A stretch of 15,186 nt of DNA, taken from NCBI GenBank assembly GCA_035648735.1, contig DASRKX010000039.1, positions 1-15,186 on the forward strand, given 5' to 3'. The notes under the pieces are model-generated. The model was given only the letters and a program-made list of their open reading frames with translations. It searched no databases and was not told where the DNA came from. The position numbers and the translations under genes were made by a program. The DNA is from REEB95 sp035648735 (GTDB taxonomy: Bacteria > Pseudomonadota > Alphaproteobacteria > ATCC43930 > CGMCC-115725). Shown piece after piece: positions 6,366 to 13,460 of the stretch; the first letter of the stretch is position 1; each line of letters opens with the position of its first letter.

Positions 6366-6848
6366 ATGCGGGCAAACATTTCATTTGTTGCGGTCGTAAT
6401 GGCGGCGCTGCTGGTTCAGACCGCCAACGCTGTGGCCTCGGATGCTGTATCCGCCTTCGTCGACAAGAACAATCACATCCTCGGGCTCGGTGCAGTAACG
6501 GAGAAAGGGGGCAAAGTAGCGTTAATGATGATTGAGAACAGCAAGGGTGATAAAGATGCGCTGCTCGTGCATTTCCCTGACCGGGCTGCATGGGGGCGGT
6601 TCGTTTCCTCTTGGAATAAGGCGCGCGCAACGCCGGCCCCCAATAGGGGCTGGGTTGACATTGACGAAGTCAAAGATCCGTATGGCGTAGATTTAAGCGT
6701 CGTAAAATATGCGAGCGGTGCCGTGGGGTTTGAATTGGACGACGACAGAGGCGATAACATCAAACAGCGTGGATTCAAGCTCGATCCATCGCTGTTCGCG
6801 GCGTTCAACAGCAAAATCCTCGAAATCAGCAAGACGATCGAGCGATAG
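6366..6848 (+). CDS. Secreted hypothetical protein, lower GC
   Basis: I do not recognise this 160-residue protein. A Sec signal peptide is clear: MRANISFVAVVMAALLVQTANAVA, with cleavage probably after ANA or AVA. The mature part has an N-terminal beta-rich stretch (HILGLGAVTEKGGKVALMMIENSK), a WGRFVSSWNKAR segment and a C-terminal helix (AAFNSKILEISKTIER); it has no cysteine and no further membrane span. ATG 6366 is preferred because GGAGG lies 6 nt upstream; the ATG at 6360 overlaps that site. Sampled 60-base lines are about 45-50% G+C, against about 78% in a sampled line of the nearby chpT, so it may have been acquired. It sits alone between the ctrA terminator and a convergent gene. Confidence 0.75.
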   Translation: MRANISFVAVVMAALLVQTANAVASDAVSAFVDKNNHILGLGAVTEKGGKVALMMIENSKGDKDALLVHFPDRAAWGRFVSSWNKARATPAPNRGWVDIDEVKDPYGVDLSVVKYASGAVGFELDDDRGDNIKQRGFKLDPSLFAAFNSKILEISKTIER

Positions 6849-6869
6849 AAGGGAATTCGATCGCGCGCG

Positions 6870-6888
6870 GATTGAGTCAACGTCAATC
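6870..6888. other. Hairpin between convergent genes
   Basis: GATTGA and TCAATC pair over 6 bp around GTCAACG, in the 59-bp gap between two convergent genes. No T-run follows on either strand. A second small hairpin (AGGCG/CGCCT, 6897-6909) overlaps the stop of the minus-strand gene. Terminator function is possible but weakly supported. Confidence 0.3.
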
Positions 6889-6907
6889 TGATTCCGAGGC
6901 GTTCCGC

Positions 6908-7291
6908 CTAGGAGCGCTTGGCGCTCACGTTCCGGACGCAGCTCGCAGCCGCGGCCTGGTAGGTCGATTCGAATCTTCCCGTGAAGTCGCCGCCCGAGAT
7001 TTTTCCGGTCAGGCTGCCGGTGAGGCCGTGCTCGGGGTAATTGTACGAGCCGCTGACGGTGCCGTCGGCGGCGACGGCGCCTTTGAACGGGAGGCTCGCG
7101 ACGCCGAGGCCGAAACTGCCGGTGATCTTGTCGCCGGCGATCAGCATGGTGATCTTGCCTTGCGGGCATTTGACGCTGGCCGCGTCCAGCGTGCCGGCCC
7201 AGGAACCGTCATAGGGTCCGGCGGCAAGGACCGGCTCGAATTGCAGAAACATGGCCGCCAAGGCGGCGGCAATCAGCACTCGCTTCATCAT
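6908..7291 (-). CDS. Small secreted hypothetical protein downstream of chpT
   Basis: This 127-residue protein is not recognised by name. Residues 1-23 (MMKRVLIAAALAAMFLQFEPVLA) form a signal peptide ending in VLA. The mature protein has an AGPYDGSWAGTLDAASVKCPQGKITMLIAGDKITGSFGLG opening and repeated Gly-rich beta motifs (GTVSGSYNYPEHGLTGSLTGKISGGDFTGRFESTYQ), with two cysteines that could form a disulfide (CPQG and AASC). The pattern suggests a small periplasmic beta-barrel or beta-sandwich. Two ATGs in a row (7291, 7288) are preceded by GGAGG at 4 or 7 nt; either may be used. It begins 16 bp after the chpT stop, so it is probably co-transcribed with chpT; no functional link is evident. Confidence 0.8.
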   Translation of the reverse strand: MMKRVLIAAALAAMFLQFEPVLAAGPYDGSWAGTLDAASVKCPQGKITMLIAGDKITGSFGLGVASLPFKGAVAADGTVSGSYNYPEHGLTGSLTGKISGGDFTGRFESTYQAAAASCVRNVSAKRS

Positions 7292-7307
7292 CGCACCTCC
7301 CGGTTGT

Positions 7308-7913
7308 TCAAACGCCGATCGTCACCGCCGCGCGGTTGGGCGCGGACTGATTCAGCGTCAGCGCGGCGCCGAAGCGCTCGGCCTGGCGCGCGGTGAAATA
7401 GGCGTGCACCGAGCGGGCGGTGAGTGCTCCGACATCGGCGCCGGGCGCCAGTGCGGCCCTGACCTCGGCCGGCGGGTTGATCCCCTCGCCTTCGATATTT
7501 GCTGCGAGCTTCTTGCCCTGGCCCGAGAGAATCAATTTTCCGCCGCGCGGCAGCAGCTCGGCTCCCAGCAGCGCCAGGTTGCAGGCGAGCTTCTGCCATT
7601 CGACCGGCAGGCCGTCATAGGCGGCGGGCCACGCGCCGCTCACCTTGCCGCCGTCGAGGATGCCGGCGATCAGCGTCTTGGGCTCGGGCGCGCCGCCGCC
7701 GGCGCCGCCGGTGCCATAGGCGAAGCGGTAGAATTGCAGGCGGTTGCCGGCGCGCCGGGCGCTCTGGCCGATCAGCGCCACGGCGTCCTTGGCGAAGGCG
7801 GGATCCTCGTCGCCCAGCAGCTCGACGCCGTTGGCGATGGCGCCGACCGGGCTGATGAGCTCGTGGATGAGCCGCGACGACAGGAGCTCGAGCACGCGCA
7901 GATCGACTTGCAT
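7308..7913 (-). CDS. chpT: Histidine phosphotransferase ChpT
   Basis: ChpT passes phosphate from the CckA receiver to CtrA (and CpdR in Caulobacter). The 201-residue product opens MQVDLRVLELLSSRLIHELISPVGAIANGVELL, matching the dimerisation/phosphotransfer helix; His17 in SRLIHELISP is the expected phospho-acceptor. The C-terminal half (about 85-201) is the degenerate HATPase-like domain with WQKLACNLALLGAELLPRGGKL and a closing Gly-Ala-rich beta region; it lacks the kinase ATP-binding motifs, as expected. ATG 7913 has GGGGGAA just upstream. It diverges from the dehydrogenase and runs into a small secreted protein gene. It lies about 1.1 kb from ctrA on the opposite strand. Confidence 0.92.
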   Translation of the reverse strand: MQVDLRVLELLSSRLIHELISPVGAIANGVELLGDEDPAFAKDAVALIGQSARRAGNRLQFYRFAYGTGGAGGGAPEPKTLIAGILDGGKVSGAWPAAYDGLPVEWQKLACNLALLGAELLPRGGKLILSGQGKKLAANIEGEGINPPAEVRAALAPGADVGALTARSVHAYFTARQAERFGAALTLNQSAPNRAAVTIGV

Positions 7914-7927
7914 ATTTCCCCCAAGGC

Positions 7928-7933
7928 TATAAT
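7928..7933 (+). promoter_or_regulatory. -10 element for the dehydrogenase gene
   Basis: A perfect TATAAT lies 31 bp upstream of the dehydrogenase ATG in the 51-bp divergent gap with chpT. No good -35 is seen at 16-18 bp (GACTTG at 17). It suggests a promoter whose upstream half overlaps the chpT start. Confidence 0.4.
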
Positions 7934-7964
7934 GGCATCATAGAGCGACAGGGGGACAAGCCAA

Positions 7965-9038
7965 ATGCGGGAATACGCCATCGCCGCTATCGGCGCGGAC
8001 GGCATCGGGCCGGAGGTCATTGCCGCCGGGCTCAAGGTTCTGGGCGTGCTGGCGCGGCGCGACGGCGGCTTCGCCCTCAAGGTCGAGGAATTTCCCTGGG
8101 GCTCCGATTATTACCGCAAGCACGGCGTGCTGATGCCCGCCGACGGGCTCGACCGGCTGAAGCGCTTCGACGCGATCTATTTCGGCGCCGTCGGCGCGCC
8201 CGACATCCCCGACCACGTCACGCTGTGGGGGCTGCGCCTGCCGATCTGCCAGGGCTTCGACCAATACGCCAATGTGCGGCCAACGCGGATCCTGCCCGGC
8301 CTCACCGGTCCGCTGCGCCACGCCAAGCCGGCGGACCTCGACTGGCTGGTGGTGCGCGAGAATACCGAGGGCGAATATGCCGGCCATGGCGGGCGCTCGC
8401 ATCGCGGCTTTCCCGAGGAGGTCGCGACCGAGACCGCGGTGTTCACCCGCGCCGGCGTCACCCGCATCCTGCGCTTCGCCTTCGCCGCCGCGCGCGCGCG
8501 GCCGCGCAAGCTCTTGACCGTGGTCACCAAGTCGAACGCGCAGCGCCACGGCATGGTGTTCTGGGACGAGATCGCCGCCGAGGTGGCGCGCGATTTTCCC
8601 GACGTGAAATGGGACAAGATGCTGGTCGACGCGATGACGACGCGCATGGTGCTGAAGCCGCAAAGCCTCGATACCATCGTCGCCACCAACCTTCACGCCG
8701 ATATCCTCTCCGATCTCGCGGCGGCGCTCGCCGGCAGCCTCGGCATCGCGCCGACGGCGAACCTCAACCCCGAGCGGAAATTCCCCTCGATGTTCGAGCC
8801 GATCCACGGCTCGGCCTTCGACATCGCCGGCAAGGGCATCGTCAATCCGGTGGCGACGTTCTGGACCGGGGCGCTGATGCTGGAGCATCTAGGCGAGAAA
8901 GAAGCTGCAATCCGGCTGATGGCGGCGGTCGAGCGCGTGACATCCTCGGGCCTGGTGACGCCCGATCTCGGCGGCAAGGCGACGACGGCGCAGGTGACGC
9001 AAGCCGTATGCGACGCGATCGCCGGCGGGAATGTGTGA
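7965..9038 (+). CDS. Tartrate/D-malate-type NAD-dependent decarboxylating dehydrogenase
   Basis: The 357-residue protein belongs to the isopropylmalate/isocitrate dehydrogenase family: the nucleotide-site start AIAAIGADGIGPEV, substrate segment FDQYANVRPTRILPG, VVRENTEGEYAG, catalytic Lys in VVTKSN (about 189), metal-binding Asp residues in VDAMTTRMV and NLHADILSD, and GIAPTANLNPE...MFEPIHGSAFDIAGKGIVNP. The WGSDYY...HGVLMPADGLDRLKRFDAIYFGAVGAPDIPDHVTLWGL stretch is characteristic of the tartrate dehydrogenase (TtuC)/D-malate dehydrogenase (DmlA) branch rather than LeuB. It is cytosolic and probably uses a 2-hydroxy dicarboxylate with NAD and a divalent metal. The exact substrate cannot be decided from sequence. 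Its stop overlaps the start of a tiny membrane-protein gene. Confidence 0.9.
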   Translation: MREYAIAAIGADGIGPEVIAAGLKVLGVLARRDGGFALKVEEFPWGSDYYRKHGVLMPADGLDRLKRFDAIYFGAVGAPDIPDHVTLWGLRLPICQGFDQYANVRPTRILPGLTGPLRHAKPADLDWLVVRENTEGEYAGHGGRSHRGFPEEVATETAVFTRAGVTRILRFAFAAARARPRKLLTVVTKSNAQRHGMVFWDEIAAEVARDFPDVKWDKMLVDAMTTRMVLKPQSLDTIVATNLHADILSDLAAALAGSLGIAPTANLNPERKFPSMFEPIHGSAFDIAGKGIVNPVATFWTGALMLEHLGEKEAAIRLMAAVERVTSSGLVTPDLGGKATTAQVTQAVCDAIAGGNV

Positions 9039-9145
9039 TGGCGCAGCCGCCGCTCAAGGAATCCGCCGGCATGAAGCTCTGGCACATCGTCGCCGCGCTC
9101 GCGATCCTGGCCGGCGTGGTCGCCTGGATATTGGTGACGAGCTAG
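9038..9145 (+). CDS. 35-residue single-span membrane protein
   Basis: A short frame starts with ATG overlapping the dehydrogenase stop (TGATG) and ends at TAG 9143-9145. The product is MAQPPLKESAGMKLWH followed by one hydrophobic span (IVAALAILAGVVAWILV) and a two-residue tail. The stop-start overlap suggests translational coupling. A second in-frame ATG (residue 12) would leave only the span. I do not recognise it; the clear transmembrane pattern and coupling make it a plausible real small protein. Confidence 0.6.
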   Translation: MAQPPLKESAGMKLWHIVAALAILAGVVAWILVTS

Positions 9146-9148
9146 GAT

Positions 9149-9655
9149 TCATATCCACGTCTTGGACGTTTTGCCGCCTTTCAAGATGCCGATCCGCTGC
9201 GGGTATTCGTCGATCTCGAACCCGATGCCGCACGCGCGGAAGATTTCGAGATATTCGGGGCGTAAATCCGGCACACGGTCGCCGCTGTCATTCACCCAGA
9301 AGCAGAACACGCGGGATCTGAGCATCCGCGCGCGCAGCAAGGCGTCGAGATCGGGCCGCGGCAGCGCAAGCCTTGCCACCAGGAAGGACAAATGCGGATC
9401 GAGCCGGTCGCTGTTGACCGATGCTTCCGTCGATAGCGACCACAGGCCGGGCAGCGGCGCATAGCGGCGACCCGAAGGCGCGAAACCCCGGTCCTCGCGC
9501 TTGGCGCGGGATTCGCTCGGTTCGCATCCGAAATACTCCTTCCAGAACGCGGGCTCGACGGCATCGCCGTAGATTCCGAACGAGGCCTTCGCCAAGACGC
9601 GCGGCGAATGATCGTCGCTAGCGGATGGCGGGCCGGGATTTCGCGGGCGGCTCAC
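9149..9655 (-). CDS. DUF4279 domain protein
   Basis: The 168-residue protein matches the DUF4279 pattern: AKASFGIYGDAVEPAFWKEYFGCEPSESRAKRE (strand, then helix, then the CEPS turn), a GLWSLSTEASV segment, DPHLSFLVARLALPRPDLDALL, and a Cys/Trp-containing strand FCFWVNDSGDRVPDLRPEYLEIFRACGIGFEIDEYP. No biochemical function is established for this domain that I know of. No signal peptide is present. The start is GTG 9655, which overlaps the TGA of the upstream TPR gene (GTGA), so translation is probably coupled. It converges on the small membrane protein with only 3 bp between stops. Confidence 0.78.
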   Translation of the reverse strand: MSRPRNPGPPSASDDHSPRVLAKASFGIYGDAVEPAFWKEYFGCEPSESRAKREDRGFAPSGRRYAPLPGLWSLSTEASVNSDRLDPHLSFLVARLALPRPDLDALLRARMLRSRVFCFWVNDSGDRVPDLRPEYLEIFRACGIGFEIDEYPQRIGILKGGKTSKTWI

Positions 9656-11268
9656 GGCGCGGCGCCGAGGCGCTTCAGGCCCTGCTTCGCATCATGGTTG
9701 GTCGGATCGATCTTCAGCGCAGTACGGTAATCGGCGACGGCATTGTCCCGTTGGCGTTTCAGTTCATAGACGCCGCCGCGAGCGCTGTAGGCATCGGCGT
9801 CATCGGATCGGAGCGCGATCGCCTTGGCATAATCGGCTAACGCCTGGTCGGTGAGGCCCTTCGATTGATAGGCGATGCCGCGATTGAAATAGGCCTCGGC
9901 GTAATCGGGCTTGAGCGCGATTGCCTGGGTGTAATCGCCTATCGCCTGGTCGTGGAGTCCCTTTTTGTAATAGTCGAAGCCGCGATCGTAATAGCCTTGG
10001 GCGTCGTTTGGGGTTTGCGGGGGCTGCTGCGCGGCGCCGAGGCTATACAGGCCCTCTTTCATCGCGAACTTGAACGGCCGGGGCGTGTAGTCCGTGATGA
10101 CGCCGGTGATGTCGATGGCGGCTCCGGGCTTCGGCGGCGCGGCCATCGGGCTCGCCATGGCGATCGTCACATCCGCCTTGTTGGCCTGCTGATTCTCGTC
10201 GGTGATCGCGGCGTCGATCGAATCCCTGGTGGCCGAGATGACCTTCACCGAAATCTTGAGCTTGACCGCGCCGTTCTTCTGATGCGCCTGGATCGTCTGC
10301 CACACCTTGTCGGCGGCGGCCTGGTTGGCGGGCGAGGCGTCGCGGAAGCCGAGAACATATTCCCAATCGCTGAACGACAGGGTCGACGGGTCGTTGTCGC
10401 GCACCGCGTTTACCGCGATCTCGGCCGGCGACGGCGCGGATTTGATGCTCTTGGCGAAATTCGCCGGCGGCGCGCTTTGCGTCGCGGCCTGCGCCATGAT
10501 CTGGTCCCAGCCGTCATCGCCGCCGTGATAGTTGCGGTACTTGGCGCTGCCATAGGCGAGAATCGATTGCGTGGCGGCGGCATTCCCCTGCGCCTTCGCC
10601 AGCCCTCCGGCGCGCGCGATGTGCCAGAACCCGGTGGCGTCGGGCGGGCTCATCTCCAGCTCGGCGATGCCGAGTTGATAGACGTCCTGCAGATTGCCGG
10701 GGTCGATCGTGACCGATTTGGCGAGCGCGCCGCGCGCCGCGGCGTAATCCTTGGCCTGCAGCGCCGCGAACCCCAGCGCGCCGTCGAAGATGCTCTCCGT
10801 CTGGCCGCGCGCCGTGGCGAAATCCGCATCGCTCGTCCCATCGGGCTTGTGCCATTCCTTCAGGGCGGCCAAGCCCTGCTGCGCGAATGCCTGCATCTCG
10901 GCCAGCGCCGGCTTGTCGCCCTGTGCCGCCTTGGCGCGATCGATGAAGCTCAGGATGGCGAGGGCGCGGACATGGCTTTTATCGATTTGCAGGATACGCC
11001 GGGCGGTTTTCTCGACCGCCGCCTGGTCGTTGGCCTGCTGAAAACCCGCCATCGCCTGTTCGAGCGCGTCCTCCTTGACGACGCTGTTCGGGTAGGCGAC
11101 GACGAAACTTTCCATCGCCGCGGCTTTCTGCGCCGGATCGGCGGTGTTCAGCGCGGCGATATAGGCGTTGTATTCCGCCGGATCCTTGATGGTCTTCGGC
11201 TGGGCCAAGGCGGCTGACGCCGCGAAAACCACCGCGAAGGCGATCGCGACCCAATGCCTAATCGTCAT
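9652..11268 (-). CDS. Secreted TPR-repeat protein
   Basis: A 538-residue exported protein. Residues 1-22 (MTIRHWVAIAFAVVFAASAALA) form a signal peptide with an ALA cleavage site before Gln. The middle is helical and TPR-like (FVVAYPNSVVKEDALEQAMAGFQ, ILQIDKSHVRALAIL, VYQLGIAELEMSPPDATGFWHIARAGGLA), followed by a non-repeat region (about 280-410) with a short beta segment (VKLKISVKVISA, GAAIDITGVITDYTP). Three clear TPRs occupy about 423-525 (YYDRGFDYYKKGLHDQAIGDYTQAIALKPDY and two more), each with the expected Gly/Ala/Pro spacing. TPRs bind other proteins; the partner is unknown. Start ATG 11268 has AGGGGG about 5 nt upstream. It overlaps the DUF4279 gene downstream. Confidence 0.85.
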   Translation of the reverse strand: MTIRHWVAIAFAVVFAASAALAQPKTIKDPAEYNAYIAALNTADPAQKAAAMESFVVAYPNSVVKEDALEQAMAGFQQANDQAAVEKTARRILQIDKSHVRALAILSFIDRAKAAQGDKPALAEMQAFAQQGLAALKEWHKPDGTSDADFATARGQTESIFDGALGFAALQAKDYAAARGALAKSVTIDPGNLQDVYQLGIAELEMSPPDATGFWHIARAGGLAKAQGNAAATQSILAYGSAKYRNYHGGDDGWDQIMAQAATQSAPPANFAKSIKSAPSPAEIAVNAVRDNDPSTLSFSDWEYVLGFRDASPANQAAADKVWQTIQAHQKNGAVKLKISVKVISATRDSIDAAITDENQQANKADVTIAMASPMAAPPKPGAAIDITGVITDYTPRPFKFAMKEGLYSLGAAQQPPQTPNDAQGYYDRGFDYYKKGLHDQAIGDYTQAIALKPDYAEAYFNRGIAYQSKGLTDQALADYAKAIALRSDDADAYSARGGVYELKRQRDNAVADYRTALKIDPTNHDAKQGLKRLGAAP

Positions 11269-11374
11269 GGTGCCCCCTTATGTCGATCCGGGCGCCACGT
11301 TAGTTCAATAATAGGCTATGAGCGAATCAGACGACCTATACATCACGAGAGACAGCCGAGCGCTTCGAGCACGC

Positions 11375-11980
11375 CTAGCGCGTGGCTAGCTTCTCCGCCT
11401 CTTTCAGGTCTTCCGGCGCGTTGGCGTTGAAGAACGGATCGGTCGGCGCCGCCGGAAACTCGACGACCGCCAGGCGGTATCGCGCCGTCCATCTGTCGAC
11501 CTTGTGAATGCCCTCGTCGGTGAGCGCGCGGTGTAGATCGTCGCGCAGCGCAATCGGCCACAGCCCGAACACTGGATGAGTCCGCCCGCCCGAGGCGGCG
11601 CAGGCGAGATCATGCTTGCTGTCCTTCACCGCGTCACGGAAACGCGCTACGAGATCGGCCGGCAGGAACGGCGCGTCGGTGGCAAAGCTCGCGACATGGG
11701 TGGCGCCCGGCACCTCTTTTGCCGCCCAGTCGAGCCCGGCCAGCACGCCGGCCAGCGGCCCGGCGAAATCCGGCACGCTGTCGGCGACCACCGGCAGTCC
11801 GTAATCCTTGAAGCGCGCGGGATCGCCGTTGGCGTTCAGCACCAGGGCTTCGACCTGCGGCTTCGCGCGGGCGATGACGCGGCGGAGAATGGTCTCGCCC
11901 GCCAGCACCTTGAGCGACTTGTCGCCGCCGCCCATGCGCCGCGACAGCCCGCCGGCCAGGAGAACGCCCGCGATCCTCAC
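11375..11980 (-). CDS. mobA: Molybdenum cofactor guanylyltransferase MobA
   Basis: MobA joins GMP from GTP to molybdopterin to make the bis-MGD cofactor of enzymes such as formate dehydrogenase. The 201-residue product has the nucleotidyltransferase signature GVLLAGGLSRRMGGGDKSL (about 5-23), VVADSVPDFAGPLAGVLAGLDWA, and the metal-binding FATDAPFLP. HPVFGLWP and FFNANAPEDL near the C-terminus are also typical. GTG 11980 overlaps the fdhD stop (GTGA), so the two genes are probably translated in concert. The pairing makes functional sense, since formate dehydrogenase needs both bis-MGD and FdhD. About 106 bp separate it from the TPR gene downstream, where I see no clear terminator. Confidence 0.95.
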   Translation of the reverse strand: MRIAGVLLAGGLSRRMGGGDKSLKVLAGETILRRVIARAKPQVEALVLNANGDPARFKDYGLPVVADSVPDFAGPLAGVLAGLDWAAKEVPGATHVASFATDAPFLPADLVARFRDAVKDSKHDLACAASGGRTHPVFGLWPIALRDDLHRALTDEGIHKVDRWTARYRLAVVEFPAAPTDPFFNANAPEDLKEAEKLATR

Positions 11981-12852
11981 GCATCCTCCAGCGAGGCCTT
12001 GCGCTGCGCCGCGCGCGGCTCCTCGCCGCCGCGCTCGGCCGGCGCGTCATAGACGATGCGGCCTTCGCCGGCCAGCGCGACGAAGCGCCTGCCCTTGGCG
12101 CGGCCCAGCAGCGTCAGATTCGCCTTGCGCGCCAGATCGACGCCCCAGGCGGTGAAGCCCGAGCGCGAGACCAGGATCGGAATCCGCATCTGCACGCATT
12201 TGATGACCATCTCGGAGGTCAGCCGCCCGGTGGTGTAGAAGATCTTGCCCTTGGGCGAGACCTTCTTCATCCGCATATAGCCGGCGATCTTGTCGATGGC
12301 GTTGTGGCGGCCGACATCCTCCATATAGACCAGCGGCCGGTCCTCTTCGCACAAGACGCAGCCATGGATCGCGCCGGCGGCGAGATAGAGGCTCGGGCTC
12401 GTGTTGATCTTCTTCGCCAGCGCATAGAGCCACGAGGTCTTCAAGACCGCCTTGGGATCGAGCTTGATGTCGTCGAACTGCTCCATAAGATCGCCGAACA
12501 CCGTGCCCTGGGCGCAGCCCGAGGTCAGCGTCTTCTTGCGCAGCTTCTTCTCGTAATCGGTCCTGCGCCTGGTGCGCACCACGACGGTCTCGAGGTCTTT
12601 GTCGTAATCGATGCCGGTGATGGTGTCGTCCGGGCGCAGCATGTTCTGGTTGAGGAGATAGCCGACCGCGAGATAGTCCGGATGGTCGCCGACCGTCATC
12701 ATGGTGACGATCTCCTGCCCGTTCAGGAACAGCGTCAGCGGCCGCTCGACCACGACGGCGGTTTCGACCTTGCGGCCGTGCTCGTCGATGCCGGTCACCC
12801 GCCGCGTCAGGCGCGGGTCGTCGGGATCGGGCCGGACGATGAATTCCTTCAT
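11977..12852 (-). CDS. fdhD: Formate dehydrogenase sulfurtransferase FdhD
   Basis: FdhD moves sulfur from a cysteine desulfurase to the molybdenum cofactor before it enters formate dehydrogenase. Family motifs are all present in this 291-residue product: VVVERPLTLFLNG, HPDYLAVGYLLNQ, TLTSGCAQGTVFGD (Cys113), GAIHGCVL, YMEDVGRHNAIDKIAGYM, FYTTGRLTSEMVIKC and ILVSRSGFTAWGVDLA. The E. coli enzyme has a CxxC at the active loop; here it reads CAQG, so only the first Cys is kept. The ATG at 12852 fits the family's N-terminus; an in-frame TTG at 12921 would add 23 residues and overlap the divergent gene. The nearest ribosome-site-like AGGAG is rather far upstream, so the start is somewhat uncertain. 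It overlaps mobA. Confidence 0.95.
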   Translation of the reverse strand: MKEFIVRPDPDDPRLTRRVTGIDEHGRKVETAVVVERPLTLFLNGQEIVTMMTVGDHPDYLAVGYLLNQNMLRPDDTITGIDYDKDLETVVVRTRRRTDYEKKLRKKTLTSGCAQGTVFGDLMEQFDDIKLDPKAVLKTSWLYALAKKINTSPSLYLAAGAIHGCVLCEEDRPLVYMEDVGRHNAIDKIAGYMRMKKVSPKGKIFYTTGRLTSEMVIKCVQMRIPILVSRSGFTAWGVDLARKANLTLLGRAKGRRFVALAGEGRIVYDAPAERGGEEPRAAQRKASLEDA

Positions 12853-12920
12853 CTTCAAGGTGTTGCACTGCTCCTTGGCATCAAGATGGGCCTTGGCCCG
12901 GCGCCGTGCAAGTATCGGCA

Positions 12921-13316
12921 ATGATGCGCGCCCTGCCCGCCTTCGCCTTGCTCCTCGCCACCGCCGCGTTGCCGGCGCGCGCCGCCGATCTCGACTGGTC
13001 GAAGGCGCAACGCCTTACCATGACCATGGAAGAATATAAATTCACGCCGAATCACCTCACCCTCCATCGCGGCCAGCTTTATCGCCTGCACATGGAGAAT
13101 CGCGGCAAGGAAGAGCACGAGCTGACCGCGCCGCAATTCCTCGGCACCGTCATCGTGGGCAATCCCGAAATGGTGACGCGCGAAGGCACGGAGGTCGATC
13201 TCCAGCCCGGCGAGGAGAAGGATCTGCTGTTCATCCCGAACCAGGCCGGCGACTTCCCCTTTGCCTGCGGCGACCACGAAGCCTTCGGCATGACCGGCGG
13301 CATCACGGTGGAATGA
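12921..13316 (+). CDS. Periplasmic cupredoxin-domain copper protein
   Basis: The 131-residue product has a signal peptide (MMRALPAFALLLATAALPARA) and a single cupredoxin fold: MTMEEYKFTPNHLTLHRGQLYRLHMENRG, then KEEHELTAP, then FACGDHEAFGMTGGITV. His66, Cys116, His119 and Met124 form a complete type I copper set (C-x2-H-x4-M spacing). Such proteins carry electrons or bind copper in the periplasm; the partner here is unknown. ATG 12921 (a second ATG follows directly) is preferred to an upstream GTG at 12906; no strong ribosome site is seen. It diverges from fdhD with 68 bp between starts and precedes moaA after 144 bp. Confidence 0.85.
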   Translation: MMRALPAFALLLATAALPARAADLDWSKAQRLTMTMEEYKFTPNHLTLHRGQLYRLHMENRGKEEHELTAPQFLGTVIVGNPEMVTREGTEVDLQPGEEKDLLFIPNQAGDFPFACGDHEAFGMTGGITVE

Positions 13317-13396
13317 CCCCGGCGGCCGGCCGGATGCCCCCGAATCCCGAATAACCCCGCCAAAACAAAGGAAAAATCGGGCGAGACATTTCCGTC

Positions 13397-13419
13397 GGCG
13401 GCGCTATTCTGGCGCCGCC
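13397..13419 (+). other. GC-rich hairpin upstream of moaA
   Basis: GGCGGCGC and GCGCCGCC form a perfect 8-bp stem around a 7-base loop, 41 bp before the moaA ATG and 80 bp after the cupredoxin stop. No T-run follows. It could terminate the cupredoxin transcript or belong to the moaA leader. I could not match it to the molybdenum-cofactor riboswitch. Confidence 0.4.
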
Positions 13420-13460
13420 CTCTCGCGTCTTGGCCCGGGCCTGCCTATATCTAGGGAACC

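Noticed and set aside
7938..8888. 316-residue open frame on the minus strand
   Set aside because: Antisense shadow of the dehydrogenase gene.
9660..10020. DNA repeats in the TPR region
   Set aside because: The similarity is at protein level (TPR units) and is not a DNA repeat or mobile element.
9865..11217. 450-residue open frame on the plus strand
   Set aside because: Antisense to the TPR gene, which has a signal peptide and clear repeats; this frame has no recognisable motif.
13317..13460. Molybdenum-cofactor riboswitch before moaA
   Set aside because: The position is right, but apart from one simple hairpin I could not fit the known conserved elements by eye; a covariance-model search would decide.
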